Assembly (NCBI GenBank): GCA_035518815.1 | Contig: DATIXG010000082.1 | Span: forward strand, 1 to 64,000 | Source of the DNA: AG25 sp035518815 | GTDB lineage: Bacteria > Gemmatimonadota > Gemmatimonadetes > Gemmatimonadales > GWC2-71-9 | DNA: 64,000 bases | Reading direction: 5' to 3' | Shown: piece after piece, positions 34,515-41,824 of the stretch | How the letters are laid out: each line of letters begins with the position of its first letter | How positions within the stretch are numbered: position 1 is the stretch's first letter | Made by a program: the position numbers and the translations under genes | Notes under the pieces: model-generated | Told to the model about the DNA's origin: nothing | The model's input: the letters and a program-made list of their open reading frames with translations, nothing else | Database searches by the model: none

Positions 34515-36098
34515 GTGATAGGTTTCGCCGTGCACACCGATCCTCGCATCCTGGCCGCGTACTCCGAAGGCGGCGGCATCTACCGCATCCTCCCGTCCGC
34601 CGTGGCAACACCTGGGGGCGTCGAGGAGCTGCAGACGCTGGTGCGTTGGGCGGGCGACACAAGCACGCCGCTCGTTCCGCGCGGCGCGGGGAGCGGGATG
34701 GCGGGCGGGAGCGTGGGACGAGGCGTGGTCGTGGACATGAGCCCGGGCTTCACATGGCTCGCGCCGGACTGGCGCGGGCGTCTTGTGTGGGTCGGTGCAT
34801 CGGTGACAATGGCCGAGGTGAACCAGGCCGCGCGTCCGTTCGGCCTGCGTGTTCCTCCCGACCCGTCGTCGAGCGCGTTCGCGACGTCGGGGGGCATGGT
34901 CGCGACGAACGCGGCCGGGCCCCGCTCGGTCCGCTGCGGCAGCGTGCGCAACTGGATCCAGGGCATCGAGATCGTCCGCACGGACGGCGCCCTGCGGCGC
35001 GTCGAGCGGGGAGTGTCCGGCACGGCTCCCTGGCAGCTGGACCCAGCGGGCCAGGAGCTCGTGCGGCAGCGGTTTCCCCGCACCCGCAAAGCGTCGAGTG
35101 GGTACGCGCTCGACCGCTACGCCGAAACGGCGGACGAGCTGGATCTGCTGATCGGATCAGAAGGAACCCTGGCGTTCGTGACGGCGGTGGCCTGGCGGCT
35201 CGAGCCCATCCCGCCCGACGTGGGTGGCGCGGCGTTCGGCTTTGCGAGCCTCGAGGCGCTCGCCGAAGCCGTTCCGTACCTCGTTGCGCTCACCCCGTCC
35301 GCCGTGGAGCTCCTCGATGCCACGTTTCTCGGCTTCGTGCGGGCAGCGGGAACCGAGCTGCCGCCGGGGCTCGCGGGCCTGCTCCTGGTCGAATTCGAGC
35401 GGGACACCGCCGCCGCCGCGCACGGCGTGGTCGGGGACGCCGTGCGGGGCTTGAAGGCGCTGGCGAGCTACGTGGAGACCGCCGTGGACCGCTCGGGGCT
35501 CGAGCGGCTGTGGGCGGTGCGCCACCTCGCGAGCCCCATGCTCGCGCGGCTGCCGGAAACGCAGCGCTCGTTGCAGGTGATCGAGGACGGCTGCGTGCCG
35601 CTGGAGCAGCTCGGCGCCTACGTCACGGGAATCCGGTCGGCGGCCGAGCGGCATGGCGTACCGGTCGCCATCTTCGGGCATGCCGGCGACGGACACGTGC
35701 ACGTGAATGCGCTTCCCGATCTCACCCGGCCCGGCTGGCGCGACGCGCTGGCCGCGCTGTTCGCCGAGGTCACGGAGCTGCTGGTGCAGCTGGGCGGCGT
35801 GCCGAGCGGCGAGCATGGCGCCGGTCGGCTGCGTGCCGGCGTGCTGGAGCGATTCTACGGCCGCGAGGTCATGGCGCTGTTCGCCGAGGTCAAGCGTGTG
35901 TACGACCCGCGCGGAATCCTGAACCCCGGCGTCATCCTTCCCGCGGCCGATTGGTCGCCGCTGGCCGACCTCAAGGTGGGACCGGAGGCAGCGCGGATTC
36001 CCGATGACATCGCCGCGCGGCTGCGCGACACCGAGCGCAATGCCGCCTGGGGCAAGCCGAGGCACGACGTCGCCTCACCCCTAACCCCTAACCTCTAG
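34515..36098 (+). CDS. FAD-linked oxidase, glycolate oxidase GlcD-like
   Basis: A 527-residue protein if started at GTG 34515 (GTG 34530 is nearly equal; longer frames run over the DUF116 promoter). The PCMH FAD-binding domain has 'PLVPRGAGSGMAGGSVG', and the C-terminal FAD-linked oxidase domain has 'IFGHAGDGHVHVNAL' and 'PSGEHGAGR'. This architecture is shared by glycolate oxidase GlcD, D-lactate dehydrogenases and alkyldihydroxyacetonephosphate synthase-like proteins. No FeS subunit (GlcF) is next to it. Substrate unknown. Confidence 0.88.
   Translation: MIGFAVHTDPRILAAYSEGGGIYRILPSAVATPGGVEELQTLVRWAGDTSTPLVPRGAGSGMAGGSVGRGVVVDMSPGFTWLAPDWRGRLVWVGASVTMAEVNQAARPFGLRVPPDPSSSAFATSGGMVATNAAGPRSVRCGSVRNWIQGIEIVRTDGALRRVERGVSGTAPWQLDPAGQELVRQRFPRTRKASSGYALDRYAETADELDLLIGSEGTLAFVTAVAWRLEPIPPDVGGAAFGFASLEALAEAVPYLVALTPSAVELLDATFLGFVRAAGTELPPGLAGLLLVEFERDTAAAAHGVVGDAVRGLKALASYVETAVDRSGLERLWAVRHLASPMLARLPETQRSLQVIEDGCVPLEQLGAYVTGIRSAAERHGVPVAIFGHAGDGHVHVNALPDLTRPGWRDALAALFAEVTELLVQLGGVPSGEHGAGRLRAGVLERFYGREVMALFAEVKRVYDPRGILNPGVILPAADWSPLADLKVGPEAARIPDDIAARLRDTERNAAWGKPRHDVASPLTPNL
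36077..36097. repeat. Heptamer tandem repeat at the end of the GlcD-like gene
   Basis: Three 7-nt units CACCCCT-AACCCCT-AACCTCT run up to the stop codon and encode the last residues (S-P-L-T-P-N-L). Confidence 0.6.
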
Positions 36099-36108
36099 TC
36101 CCCAGTCC

Positions 36109-36861
36109 ATGGAAATCTTTCGCGCCCCGCGAGTGACCCTGATTGCCCGGCCTGAGTTCGTCGAGCCCGAGCACCTGCCGGTACAATGGCAGGGTTCCGC
36201 CTCAGCAGGAGAACGGCTCGCCGAGTTCGCCGGGCGCATCTGCTACATGAGCCAGCACAACCCGGCCCATCGCTCGACAGCGGAGTACCTCGAGAACATC
36301 AAGAAGCAGGGGCACGGCTCGGTGCTCGAGCACGCGGTCTACGTGCTCTTGCTCGAAGGCATCTCGCGGTCCTGCTCGCACGAGCTGGTGCGTCACCGCG
36401 CGGGCTTCGGCTACTCGCAGCTCTCCCAGCGGTACGTGGATGAATCGCACGCCGCGTTCGTGATGCCGCCGGCGATCATCGGCGACGCGGGACTTGAGGC
36501 CGAATGGGAGCGCGAAGTCGGGGAGGCGCAGGCCGCGTACGTACGCGCCGTGGAGGCCCTGGGCGAGCGGTACGCGTGGGTGGCGGACAAGGTGCATCGC
36601 CGCAAGTTGGCGCGGGAGGCGGCCCGGAGCGTCCTCCCCAACGCGACCGAAGTGAAGATCGTGGTCTCGGCGAATGCGCGCGCGTGGCGCACGATGCTCG
36701 AGCTGCGGTGCGGCGAGGGCGCCGAGCTCGAGATCCGGCGGATGGCGCTCGCCTGCCTCGCGGTCCTGCAGCGCGAGGCCGGCGCGTTGTTCTCCGACTT
36801 CGAGACGTACGTCGCCGACGACCGACAACAGGCCGCGCGCGTCGCGTACCACAAGGTGTGA
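36109..36861 (+). CDS. thyX: Flavin-dependent thymidylate synthase
   Basis: A 250-residue ThyX. The signature R-H-R begins at R95 and reads R95-H-R-A-G-F-G-Y-S-Q-L-S106-Q-R-Y, so there are eight residues between R-H-R and the Ser rather than the seven of the textbook motif; the S-Q-L-S-Q-R-Y part is otherwise canonical. Other conserved parts: 'QGHGSVLEHAVYVLLLEGISR' near 67-87 and 'RTMLELRCGEGAELEIR'. It makes dTMP from dUMP with methylene-THF, FAD and NADPH. No thyA is present here. Confidence 0.95.
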   Translation: MEIFRAPRVTLIARPEFVEPEHLPVQWQGSASAGERLAEFAGRICYMSQHNPAHRSTAEYLENIKKQGHGSVLEHAVYVLLLEGISRSCSHELVRHRAGFGYSQLSQRYVDESHAAFVMPPAIIGDAGLEAEWEREVGEAQAAYVRAVEALGERYAWVADKVHRRKLAREAARSVLPNATEVKIVVSANARAWRTMLELRCGEGAELEIRRMALACLAVLQREAGALFSDFETYVADDRQQAARVAYHKV

Positions 36862-36888
36862 CGCCGAAAAAAATCGTCCGCGTCCCTA

Positions 36889-36917
36889 TTGCGCATCGGT
36901 TCCGTTTCTCATATTGT
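36889..36917 (+). promoter_or_regulatory. Candidate promoter for the ATP-grasp/aminomutase operon
   Basis: TTGCGC (36889-36894), 17-nt spacer, TATTGT (36912-36917) gives a moderate sigma70-like match. Transcription would start near 36924, ahead of the hairpin/T-run at 36950-36972. Confidence 0.4.
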
Positions 36918-36949
36918 GTTACTCGACAACGGTTTCACTCGCGCCCAGA

Positions 36950-36972
36950 CCGCGACTCGCGCGGCCTTTTTT
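36950..36972 (+). terminator. Intrinsic terminator or attenuator just before the ATP-grasp ribosome binding site
   Basis: Stem CCGCG (36950-36954), loop ACTCG, stem CGCGG (36960-36964), then CC and six T (36967-36972). The next gene's Shine-Dalgarno AGGAGGT begins at 36975, three bases after the T-run. No promoter fits between them, so transcription of the ATP-grasp operon must pass through this hairpin. It is either a leaky thyX terminator or a regulated attenuator. Confidence 0.6.
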
Positions 36973-36994
36973 GTAGGAGGTCACCCGAGACCAC

Positions 36995-38080
36995 ATGCAA
37001 ATCGGTCTCGCGTACAATCAGAAGCCGGACCCGAGCGCCGCCGACGAGCCCCCGAATACCAGCGACGCGTTCGCGGAGTGGGACGACCCGGCCACCATCG
37101 ACGCCGTCGCGCACGCTCTCTCGCGCTTCGGCAAGGTCGTCCGCCTCGAGGCCGACGCGTCGTTCCCGCACAAGCTCGCGCTCGTCCGTCCCGACATCGT
37201 GTTCAACATGGCCGAGGGCCTGGAGGGCGAGACCCGCGAGTCGCTCGTCCCTGCCATCTGCGAGTTCCTGGACATCCGCTACACCGGCAGCAGCCCGCTG
37301 ACCCTCGCGCTCTCCCTGCACAAGGCGCGCGCGAAGGAGCTGCTCTCGTATCGTGGCGTGCCCACCGCGCCGTTCGCGTGCGTGTCGCAGCTCGCCGAGC
37401 TCGACCGGATCGCGCTGCCGTACCCGCTGTTCGTGAAGCCGGTGGCCGAGGGGTCGAGCAAGGGCGTTTTCGCGGACAACCTGTGCGCCACCCGCGCCGA
37501 GCTCGAGGAGCGCACCCAACACCTTCTCGAGCGTTACGCCCAGCCCGTCCTGATCGAGACCTACTTGCCCGGCCCCGAATTCACGGTGGCGATCCTCGGG
37601 AACGGGCTCGCGGCGGCGTGCCTGCCGATCATCGGCTTCGACTTCTCCACGCTCCCCGCCGGGGCGCGGCCGGTCTACGGGTACGAGGCCAAGTGGATCT
37701 GGGACACGCCCGAGCACCCGCTCGCGATCTTCCAGTGCCCCGCGCCGATCGCGCCCGAGCTGTACCGCGAAATCGAGCGCACCGCGCTCGACGCCTACAA
37801 CGTGCTCGGGTGCCGGGACTGGTGCCGCGTGGATGTGCGTATCGACCGCTTCGGCGTTCCGAACATCGTCGAGCTCAACCCCCTGCCGGGCATCATCCCC
37901 GATCCGGCGATGAATTCCTGCTTCCCCAAAGCCGCCCGCGCCGCCGGGATCTCCTATGACGAGCTGGTCCAGGAAGTGGTCCAGGTCGCCTGGCGCCGCA
38001 TCACGGGCCGGAATATCTCGGAGGCACTCGAGGCCCCACGGGCCGGGTCCCGTCCGACCCCCGCGGCGGCTTCTGCATGA
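36995..38080 (+). CDS. D-Ala-D-Ala-ligase-like ATP-grasp ligase (first of a pair)
   Basis: A 361-residue ATP-grasp enzyme. ATP-binding residues K148 in L-F-V-K-P and the glycine loop G153-S-S-K-G157; E188 in L-I-E-T-Y; Mg ligands D280, E293 and N295 ('RVDVRID' and 'IVELNPLPG'). The N-terminal 'FNMAEGLEGETRESLVPAICEFLDIRYTGSS' is the Ddl-type dipeptide ligase pattern. It is probably an amino acid or peptide amidoligase rather than cell-wall Ddl, given its neighbours. A good Shine-Dalgarno sequence lies about 13 nt upstream. It overlaps the next ligase gene by 4 nt (ATGA). Confidence 0.88.
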   Translation: MQIGLAYNQKPDPSAADEPPNTSDAFAEWDDPATIDAVAHALSRFGKVVRLEADASFPHKLALVRPDIVFNMAEGLEGETRESLVPAICEFLDIRYTGSSPLTLALSLHKARAKELLSYRGVPTAPFACVSQLAELDRIALPYPLFVKPVAEGSSKGVFADNLCATRAELEERTQHLLERYAQPVLIETYLPGPEFTVAILGNGLAAACLPIIGFDFSTLPAGARPVYGYEAKWIWDTPEHPLAIFQCPAPIAPELYREIERTALDAYNVLGCRDWCRVDVRIDRFGVPNIVELNPLPGIIPDPAMNSCFPKAARAAGISYDELVQEVVQVAWRRITGRNISEALEAPRAGSRPTPAAASA

Positions 38081-39096
38081 AGGTTGTAGTCCTCTACGAT
38101 CCCGGCGCCGACGACTGGACAGCGGAAGACATTCGGGGCGTGATGAAGGCGGTCAACGAGGTCGGCCGGATCTTCGGCGCCCTCGGCCACCAGGTACGCC
38201 GCGTCCCGGTGCGGCACGACATGCGCTGGTTCCAGACCGCGCGCGGCGCGGATCTCGTGTTCAATCTGTGCGAAGGCATCTTCGGCCGGAGCGAGTGGGA
38301 AGAGCACGTGGTCGCGACGCTCGAGCTGGCCGGCGTACCGGTCACGGGCGCTGGCGTCTGGACGCTCGCCGTGTGCCGCCGCAAAGCCATGGCGAACACC
38401 CTGCTCGCGCAGGCAGGCCTCCCTATTCCCCGCTGGACGCTCGCCCAGGGCCGGATCGCCGAGGATTTCCCTCTCCCCGCGATCGTGAAGCCGGCGGCCG
38501 AGGACGCGAGCGCCGGCCTCGACCCGGGCTCCGTGGTCACCGATCGCCGTGCGTTGCGCGCGCGGGTGGCCGCCATGACGGAGCGGTTCGACGAGGTACT
38601 GGTGCAGGAATACATCGCCGGCCGCGAGTTCAACGTGGGGTTCGTCGGCGACCGCGTGCTTCCGGTCGCCGAGATCGACTTCACGGGGATGCCGCCCGGC
38701 ACCTGGCCGATCCTGACCTACGCGGCCAAATGGGACACGGGGTCGCCCGAGGACCTGGGGAGTGTGCCCGTCTGCCCCGCCGGAGTATCGCACAAGCTCG
38801 CCGAGCGACTGGCGCGGACCGCCGAGGCGGCGTGGCGCGCAGTCCAGGGGAAAGGGTACGGGCGGGTCGACCTGCGGGTGGATGGACAGGGCCGGCCCTG
38901 GGTGCTCGAAGTCAACCCGAACCCGGATTTGAACGACGACGCGGGGCTCTCGCGCATGGCGCGCGCCGCCGGTTGGGACTACCCGGAACTGGTGCGCCGG
39001 ATCGCCGAGGTCGCACTCGGCGAGGCACAGGGCACGAGCGCGGCGCGTGAGCTCCTCGCTCCGACCCGTCGGTCACGCGCAACGCGCACGGCTTAG
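38077..39096 (+). CDS. D-Ala-D-Ala-ligase-like ATP-grasp ligase (second of a pair)
   Basis: A 339-residue ATP-grasp protein. K138 in A-I-V-K-P-A, E178 in L-V-Q-E-Y, Mg ligands D265, E278 and N280 ('GRVDLRVD', 'VLEVNPNPDL'). The glycine loop reads A-E-D-A-S-A-G instead of E-G-S-S-K-G, so its ATP lid differs from its neighbour's. The two ligases differ clearly in sequence, so this is not a recent duplication. ATGA-coupled to the first ligase, and it overlaps the GNAT gene by 50 nt. A two-step ligation pathway is a reasonable inference. Confidence 0.85.
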   Translation: MKVVVLYDPGADDWTAEDIRGVMKAVNEVGRIFGALGHQVRRVPVRHDMRWFQTARGADLVFNLCEGIFGRSEWEEHVVATLELAGVPVTGAGVWTLAVCRRKAMANTLLAQAGLPIPRWTLAQGRIAEDFPLPAIVKPAAEDASAGLDPGSVVTDRRALRARVAAMTERFDEVLVQEYIAGREFNVGFVGDRVLPVAEIDFTGMPPGTWPILTYAAKWDTGSPEDLGSVPVCPAGVSHKLAERLARTAEAAWRAVQGKGYGRVDLRVDGQGRPWVLEVNPNPDLNDDAGLSRMARAAGWDYPELVRRIAEVALGEAQGTSAARELLAPTRRSRATRTA

Positions 39097-39547
39097 GGCT
39101 CTGACGGCGGCCACCGGCCTGTTCCGGCCGGAGGAGGTCGCAACCGCCGTCGAGCTGCTGGACGAGAGCCTGGGGGGAGACGAGGACTACCGGTTCCTCG
39201 GGGCGTACGACGGCGACCAGCTGATCGGATACGCCTGCTGGGGCCGGACGCCGGGGACGAACGGCACGTGCGATCTGTACTGGATCGTCGTGGACCCGGC
39301 ACGGCAGCGCCGCGGCGTGGGGACGGAGCTCCTGGGCGCCGTGGAGCGCCAGCTCGTGGGCGAAGGTTGCCGGCTGATTGTGGTCGAGACATCGTCGCGC
39401 GCCGACTACGCGCCCACGCGCGCGTTCTATGAGCGGCGCGGCTACGCCCGGACGGCGACGATCCCGGCGTACTACGAACCAGGCGACGACCTGGTCGTCT
39501 ATCTCAAGGACCTGGCGCATGGAGTCCTGGCAGGAACTGCTTCGTAA
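39047..39547 (+). CDS. GNAT N-acetyltransferase
   Basis: A 166-residue GNAT (GTG 39047, well inside the second ligase gene). CoA-binding motif A is 'DPARQRRGVGTELLGAVERQ' (the R/Q-x-x-G-x-G/A loop), and the final beta-strand 'RAFYERRGYARTATIPAYYEPGDDLVVYLK' is typical. Its neighbour makes beta-lysine, so acetylation of beta-lysine (as AblB/YodP does) is one option, though it is shorter than characterised AblB proteins. It overlaps the aminomutase by 29 nt. Confidence 0.88.
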   Translation: MSSSLRPVGHAQRARLRALTAATGLFRPEEVATAVELLDESLGGDEDYRFLGAYDGDQLIGYACWGRTPGTNGTCDLYWIVVDPARQRRGVGTELLGAVERQLVGEGCRLIVVETSSRADYAPTRAFYERRGYARTATIPAYYEPGDDLVVYLKDLAHGVLAGTAS

Positions 39548-40619
39548 GAAGAGCCTGGCATCCCTGGAGGCGCTCGCGGCGCGATTCGGCGCCGAGCACC
39601 TGCCGGAGCTGGAGCGGCTGCGCGCCGCGGCGGAGAACTTCGAGTTCCGGATCTCCCCCGCGATGGTGGACCTCATCAAGTCCCCGGGCGACCCGTTCTG
39701 GCGGCAGTACGTGCCCGACTTGCAGGAGCTGGAGGTGCACGACGGCCTGGTCGACTCGCTGGCCGAGGACTCGCACTCTCCGGTCCCCAACATCACGCAC
39801 CGTTATCCCGATCGAGCGTTGTTCCTGGTTTCCCCGGTGTGCGCGTCGTATTGTCGTTTCTGTACGCGCCGCCGGAAGGTAGGTGATCCGGCGAAAATCC
39901 CGATGTCACAGTTGGAGTCGGGATTCCGCTATCTCGAGCAGCACACCGAGATCCGCGATGTCATTCTGTCGGGCGGAGACCCGTTGCTGCTCTCCGACCG
40001 CCGCATCGACGAGATCCTACGGCGCCTGCGGGCTATCCCGCACCTCGAGATACTGCGGATAGGGAGCCGAATTCCCTGCCATCTTCCCGAGCGGATCACA
40101 CAACAGCTGTGTGCGATTCTCAAGAAATACCATCCGCTCTTCATCAACACTCACTTCAACCACCCCGACGAGCTGACACCTGCTGCCGTGAAGGCGCTCG
40201 GCATGCTCGCCGACGCCGGCGTTCCGTTGGGGTGCCAAACAGTGCTGTTGAAGGGCGTCAATGACGATCCGGACGTCATGAAGGCCTTGATGCAACGGCT
40301 GCTCGCCGCGCGCGTTCGGCCGTACTACATCTACATGTGTGACCAAGTCGCTGGTGCGGAGCATTTCCGCACGAGCGTCGAGAAGGGACTCGAAATCGTC
40401 AAAGCGTTACGGGGTTGGACATCGGGTCTCGCCGTGCCCCACTTCGTGATCGATGCGCCGGGAGGCGGGGGAAAGATCCCGCTCCTCCCGGAGTACGTCG
40501 TCAAGCTCACCGATCGCGAGGTCGTGCTGCGGAACTACGCCGGGAAGGTCTACCGGTACAAGCAGCCGAAGAAGGAGCGGGCGCGGCCTCCCGAGCTTGA
40601 GCCGGTGTTGGTCGGCTAA
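39519..40619 (+). CDS. Lysine 2,3-aminomutase (KamA-type radical SAM enzyme)
   Basis: A 366-residue radical-SAM/PLP enzyme. Cluster cysteines C108-A-S-Y-C112-R-F-C115 (CxxxCxxC) are followed by T-R-R-R; the PLP lysine is K319 in G-G-G-G-K-I-P. D275 (Y-M-C-D) and D312 (I-D-A-P) match the aspartates that hold the lysine side-chain amine in the clostridial enzyme, and an arginine of T-R-R-R matches the carboxylate binder, so lysine is a better substrate than glutamate. It is shorter than the clostridial enzyme (about 416 aa) and lacks its C-terminal extension. It is the last gene of the ATP-grasp operon; a strong hairpin follows 23 nt downstream. Confidence 0.92.
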   Translation: MESWQELLRKKSLASLEALAARFGAEHLPELERLRAAAENFEFRISPAMVDLIKSPGDPFWRQYVPDLQELEVHDGLVDSLAEDSHSPVPNITHRYPDRALFLVSPVCASYCRFCTRRRKVGDPAKIPMSQLESGFRYLEQHTEIRDVILSGGDPLLLSDRRIDEILRRLRAIPHLEILRIGSRIPCHLPERITQQLCAILKKYHPLFINTHFNHPDELTPAAVKALGMLADAGVPLGCQTVLLKGVNDDPDVMKALMQRLLAARVRPYYIYMCDQVAGAEHFRTSVEKGLEIVKALRGWTSGLAVPHFVIDAPGGGGKIPLLPEYVVKLTDREVVLRNYAGKVYRYKQPKKERARPPELEPVLVG

Positions 40620-40641
40620 GCAGACCGAGCGGAGCAATACG

Positions 40642-40677
40642 GGCGGGCCGGGGCGCAAGCGGGCGCTCCGGCCCGCC
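40642..40677 (+). terminator. Strong GC-rich hairpin at the end of the aminomutase operon
   Basis: Fifteen-bp stem GGCGGGCCGGGGCGC (40642-40656) with GCGCTCCGGCCCGCC (40663-40677), one G-T pair, 6-nt loop. It starts 23 nt after the aminomutase stop. No T-run follows, so it may be a Rho-independent-like or transcript-stabilising hairpin. Confidence 0.55.
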
Positions 40678-40686
40678 GCACGTTTA

Positions 40687-40766
40687 CGCGCCCTGAAGGG
40701 CGCGCTCGGCCCATTGTGCGTCCTTACAGGACGCACCCACCGCCGAGCCCGGGCTTCAGCCCGGGT
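40687..40766. repeat. Three tandem REP-like palindromes
   Basis: Three unrelated hairpins lie side by side: CGCGCCCT-GA-AGGGCGCG (40687-40704), GTGCGTCCT-TAC-AGGACGCAC (40716-40736), and CCCGGGCT-TC-AGCCCGGG (40748-40765). All have 8-9 bp stems and a 2-3 nt loop. This is the layout of REP clusters spread by RAYT transposases. The 200-nt gap 40620-40819 holds this array, the operon terminator and a candidate -10 box. Confidence 0.6.
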
Positions 40767-40804
40767 GGACCCCATCGCACACGAGCGCCCGCATTCTCAG
40801 GCGC

Positions 40805-40810
40805 TAAGAT
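40805..40810 (+). promoter_or_regulatory. Candidate -10 box for the alcohol dehydrogenase gene
   Basis: TAAGAT (4/6) ends 9 nt before ATG 40820; there is no Shine-Dalgarno sequence, which suggests a leaderless or very short-leader mRNA. Confidence 0.35.
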
Positions 40811-40819
40811 TGACCCATC

Positions 40820-41824
40820 ATGCGCGCCATGCTGCTCGATGCCCCGCAGCGCCCCCTGCGCCCCGCCGAACGGCCCCTCCCTACCCCCGGGCCCGGCCAG
40901 CTGCTCCTCGCCGTCAAGGCCTGCGGCGTCTGCCGGACGGATCTCCACGTCGCCGACGGCGAGCTCCCCGACCCTAGGCTCCCGCTCGTGCTGGGCCACG
41001 AGATCGTAGGCACCGTCGTCGAAGTCGGGGCCGGTCCCGCCGCCGGGACGTTCACGCCCGGCGCGCGCGTCGGCGTGCCGTGGCTCGGGTGGACCTGCGG
41101 CACCTGTGCCTACTGCCGGTCCGACCGCGAGAACCTGTGCGACCGCGCGCGATTCACGGGCTACCAGCTCGACGGCGGCTACGCCGAGTACTGCGTCGCG
41201 GATGCGCGCTTCGCGTTCCCCATCCCACCGTCTTACGACGACCCGCACGCCGCCCCGCTGCTTTGCGCCGGGCTGATCGGACACCGCGCGCTCGTCGCCG
41301 CAGGCGACGCGGAGCGCCTCGGCATCTATGGCTTCGGGGCAGCCGCGCACATCGTCGCCCAGGTCGCCCGGCACGAGGGGCGGCGCGTCTTTGCGTTCAC
41401 CCGCCCGGGTGACACGGCAGCCCAACGGTTCGCCACAGACCTCGGCGCCGAATGGGCCGGCCCTTCCGACACGTCGCCGCCCGAGCCCCTCGATGCCGCG
41501 CTCCTCTTCGCACCGGTCGGGGCGCTCGTCCCATCGGCGCTTCGCGCCGTGGCCAAGGGGGGCACCGTCGTCTGCGCCGGGATTCACATGAGCGACATTC
41601 CCTCGTTTCCCTACGATCTCCTGTGGGGTGAACGAATCGTGCGTTCGGTGGCGAACCTGACCCGCCGCGACGGGCGCGATTTTTTGGCGCTCGCTCCCAG
41701 GATTCCCATCCGCACCGAGATCGAGCCGTTCCCTCTGGAGCGCGCCAACGAGGCGCTCGCCCGCCTGCGCGCCGGAGCGGTGCGCGGAGCCCCGGTGCTG
41801 GTCGTGGGGTCGGAGCCGCCATGA
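40820..41824 (+). CDS. Zinc-dependent alcohol dehydrogenase (MDR family)
   Basis: A 334-residue ADH. Catalytic zinc ligands in 'ACGVCRTDLHVADG' and 'LGHEIVG'; the structural zinc lobe is C-G-T-C-A-Y-C-x6-N-L-C. The Rossmann motif is 'LGIYGFGAAAHIVAQVA'. This is the AdhA/Adh 'alcohol dehydrogenase catalytic domain' subgroup. ATGA overlap with the next gene suggests coupling to the isoprenoid reductase-like enzyme. Confidence 0.9.
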   Translation: MRAMLLDAPQRPLRPAERPLPTPGPGQLLLAVKACGVCRTDLHVADGELPDPRLPLVLGHEIVGTVVEVGAGPAAGTFTPGARVGVPWLGWTCGTCAYCRSDRENLCDRARFTGYQLDGGYAEYCVADARFAFPIPPSYDDPHAAPLLCAGLIGHRALVAAGDAERLGIYGFGAAAHIVAQVARHEGRRVFAFTRPGDTAAQRFATDLGAEWAGPSDTSPPEPLDAALLFAPVGALVPSALRAVAKGGTVVCAGIHMSDIPSFPYDLLWGERIVRSVANLTRRDGRDFLALAPRIPIRTEIEPFPLERANEALARLRAGAVRGAPVLVVGSEPP

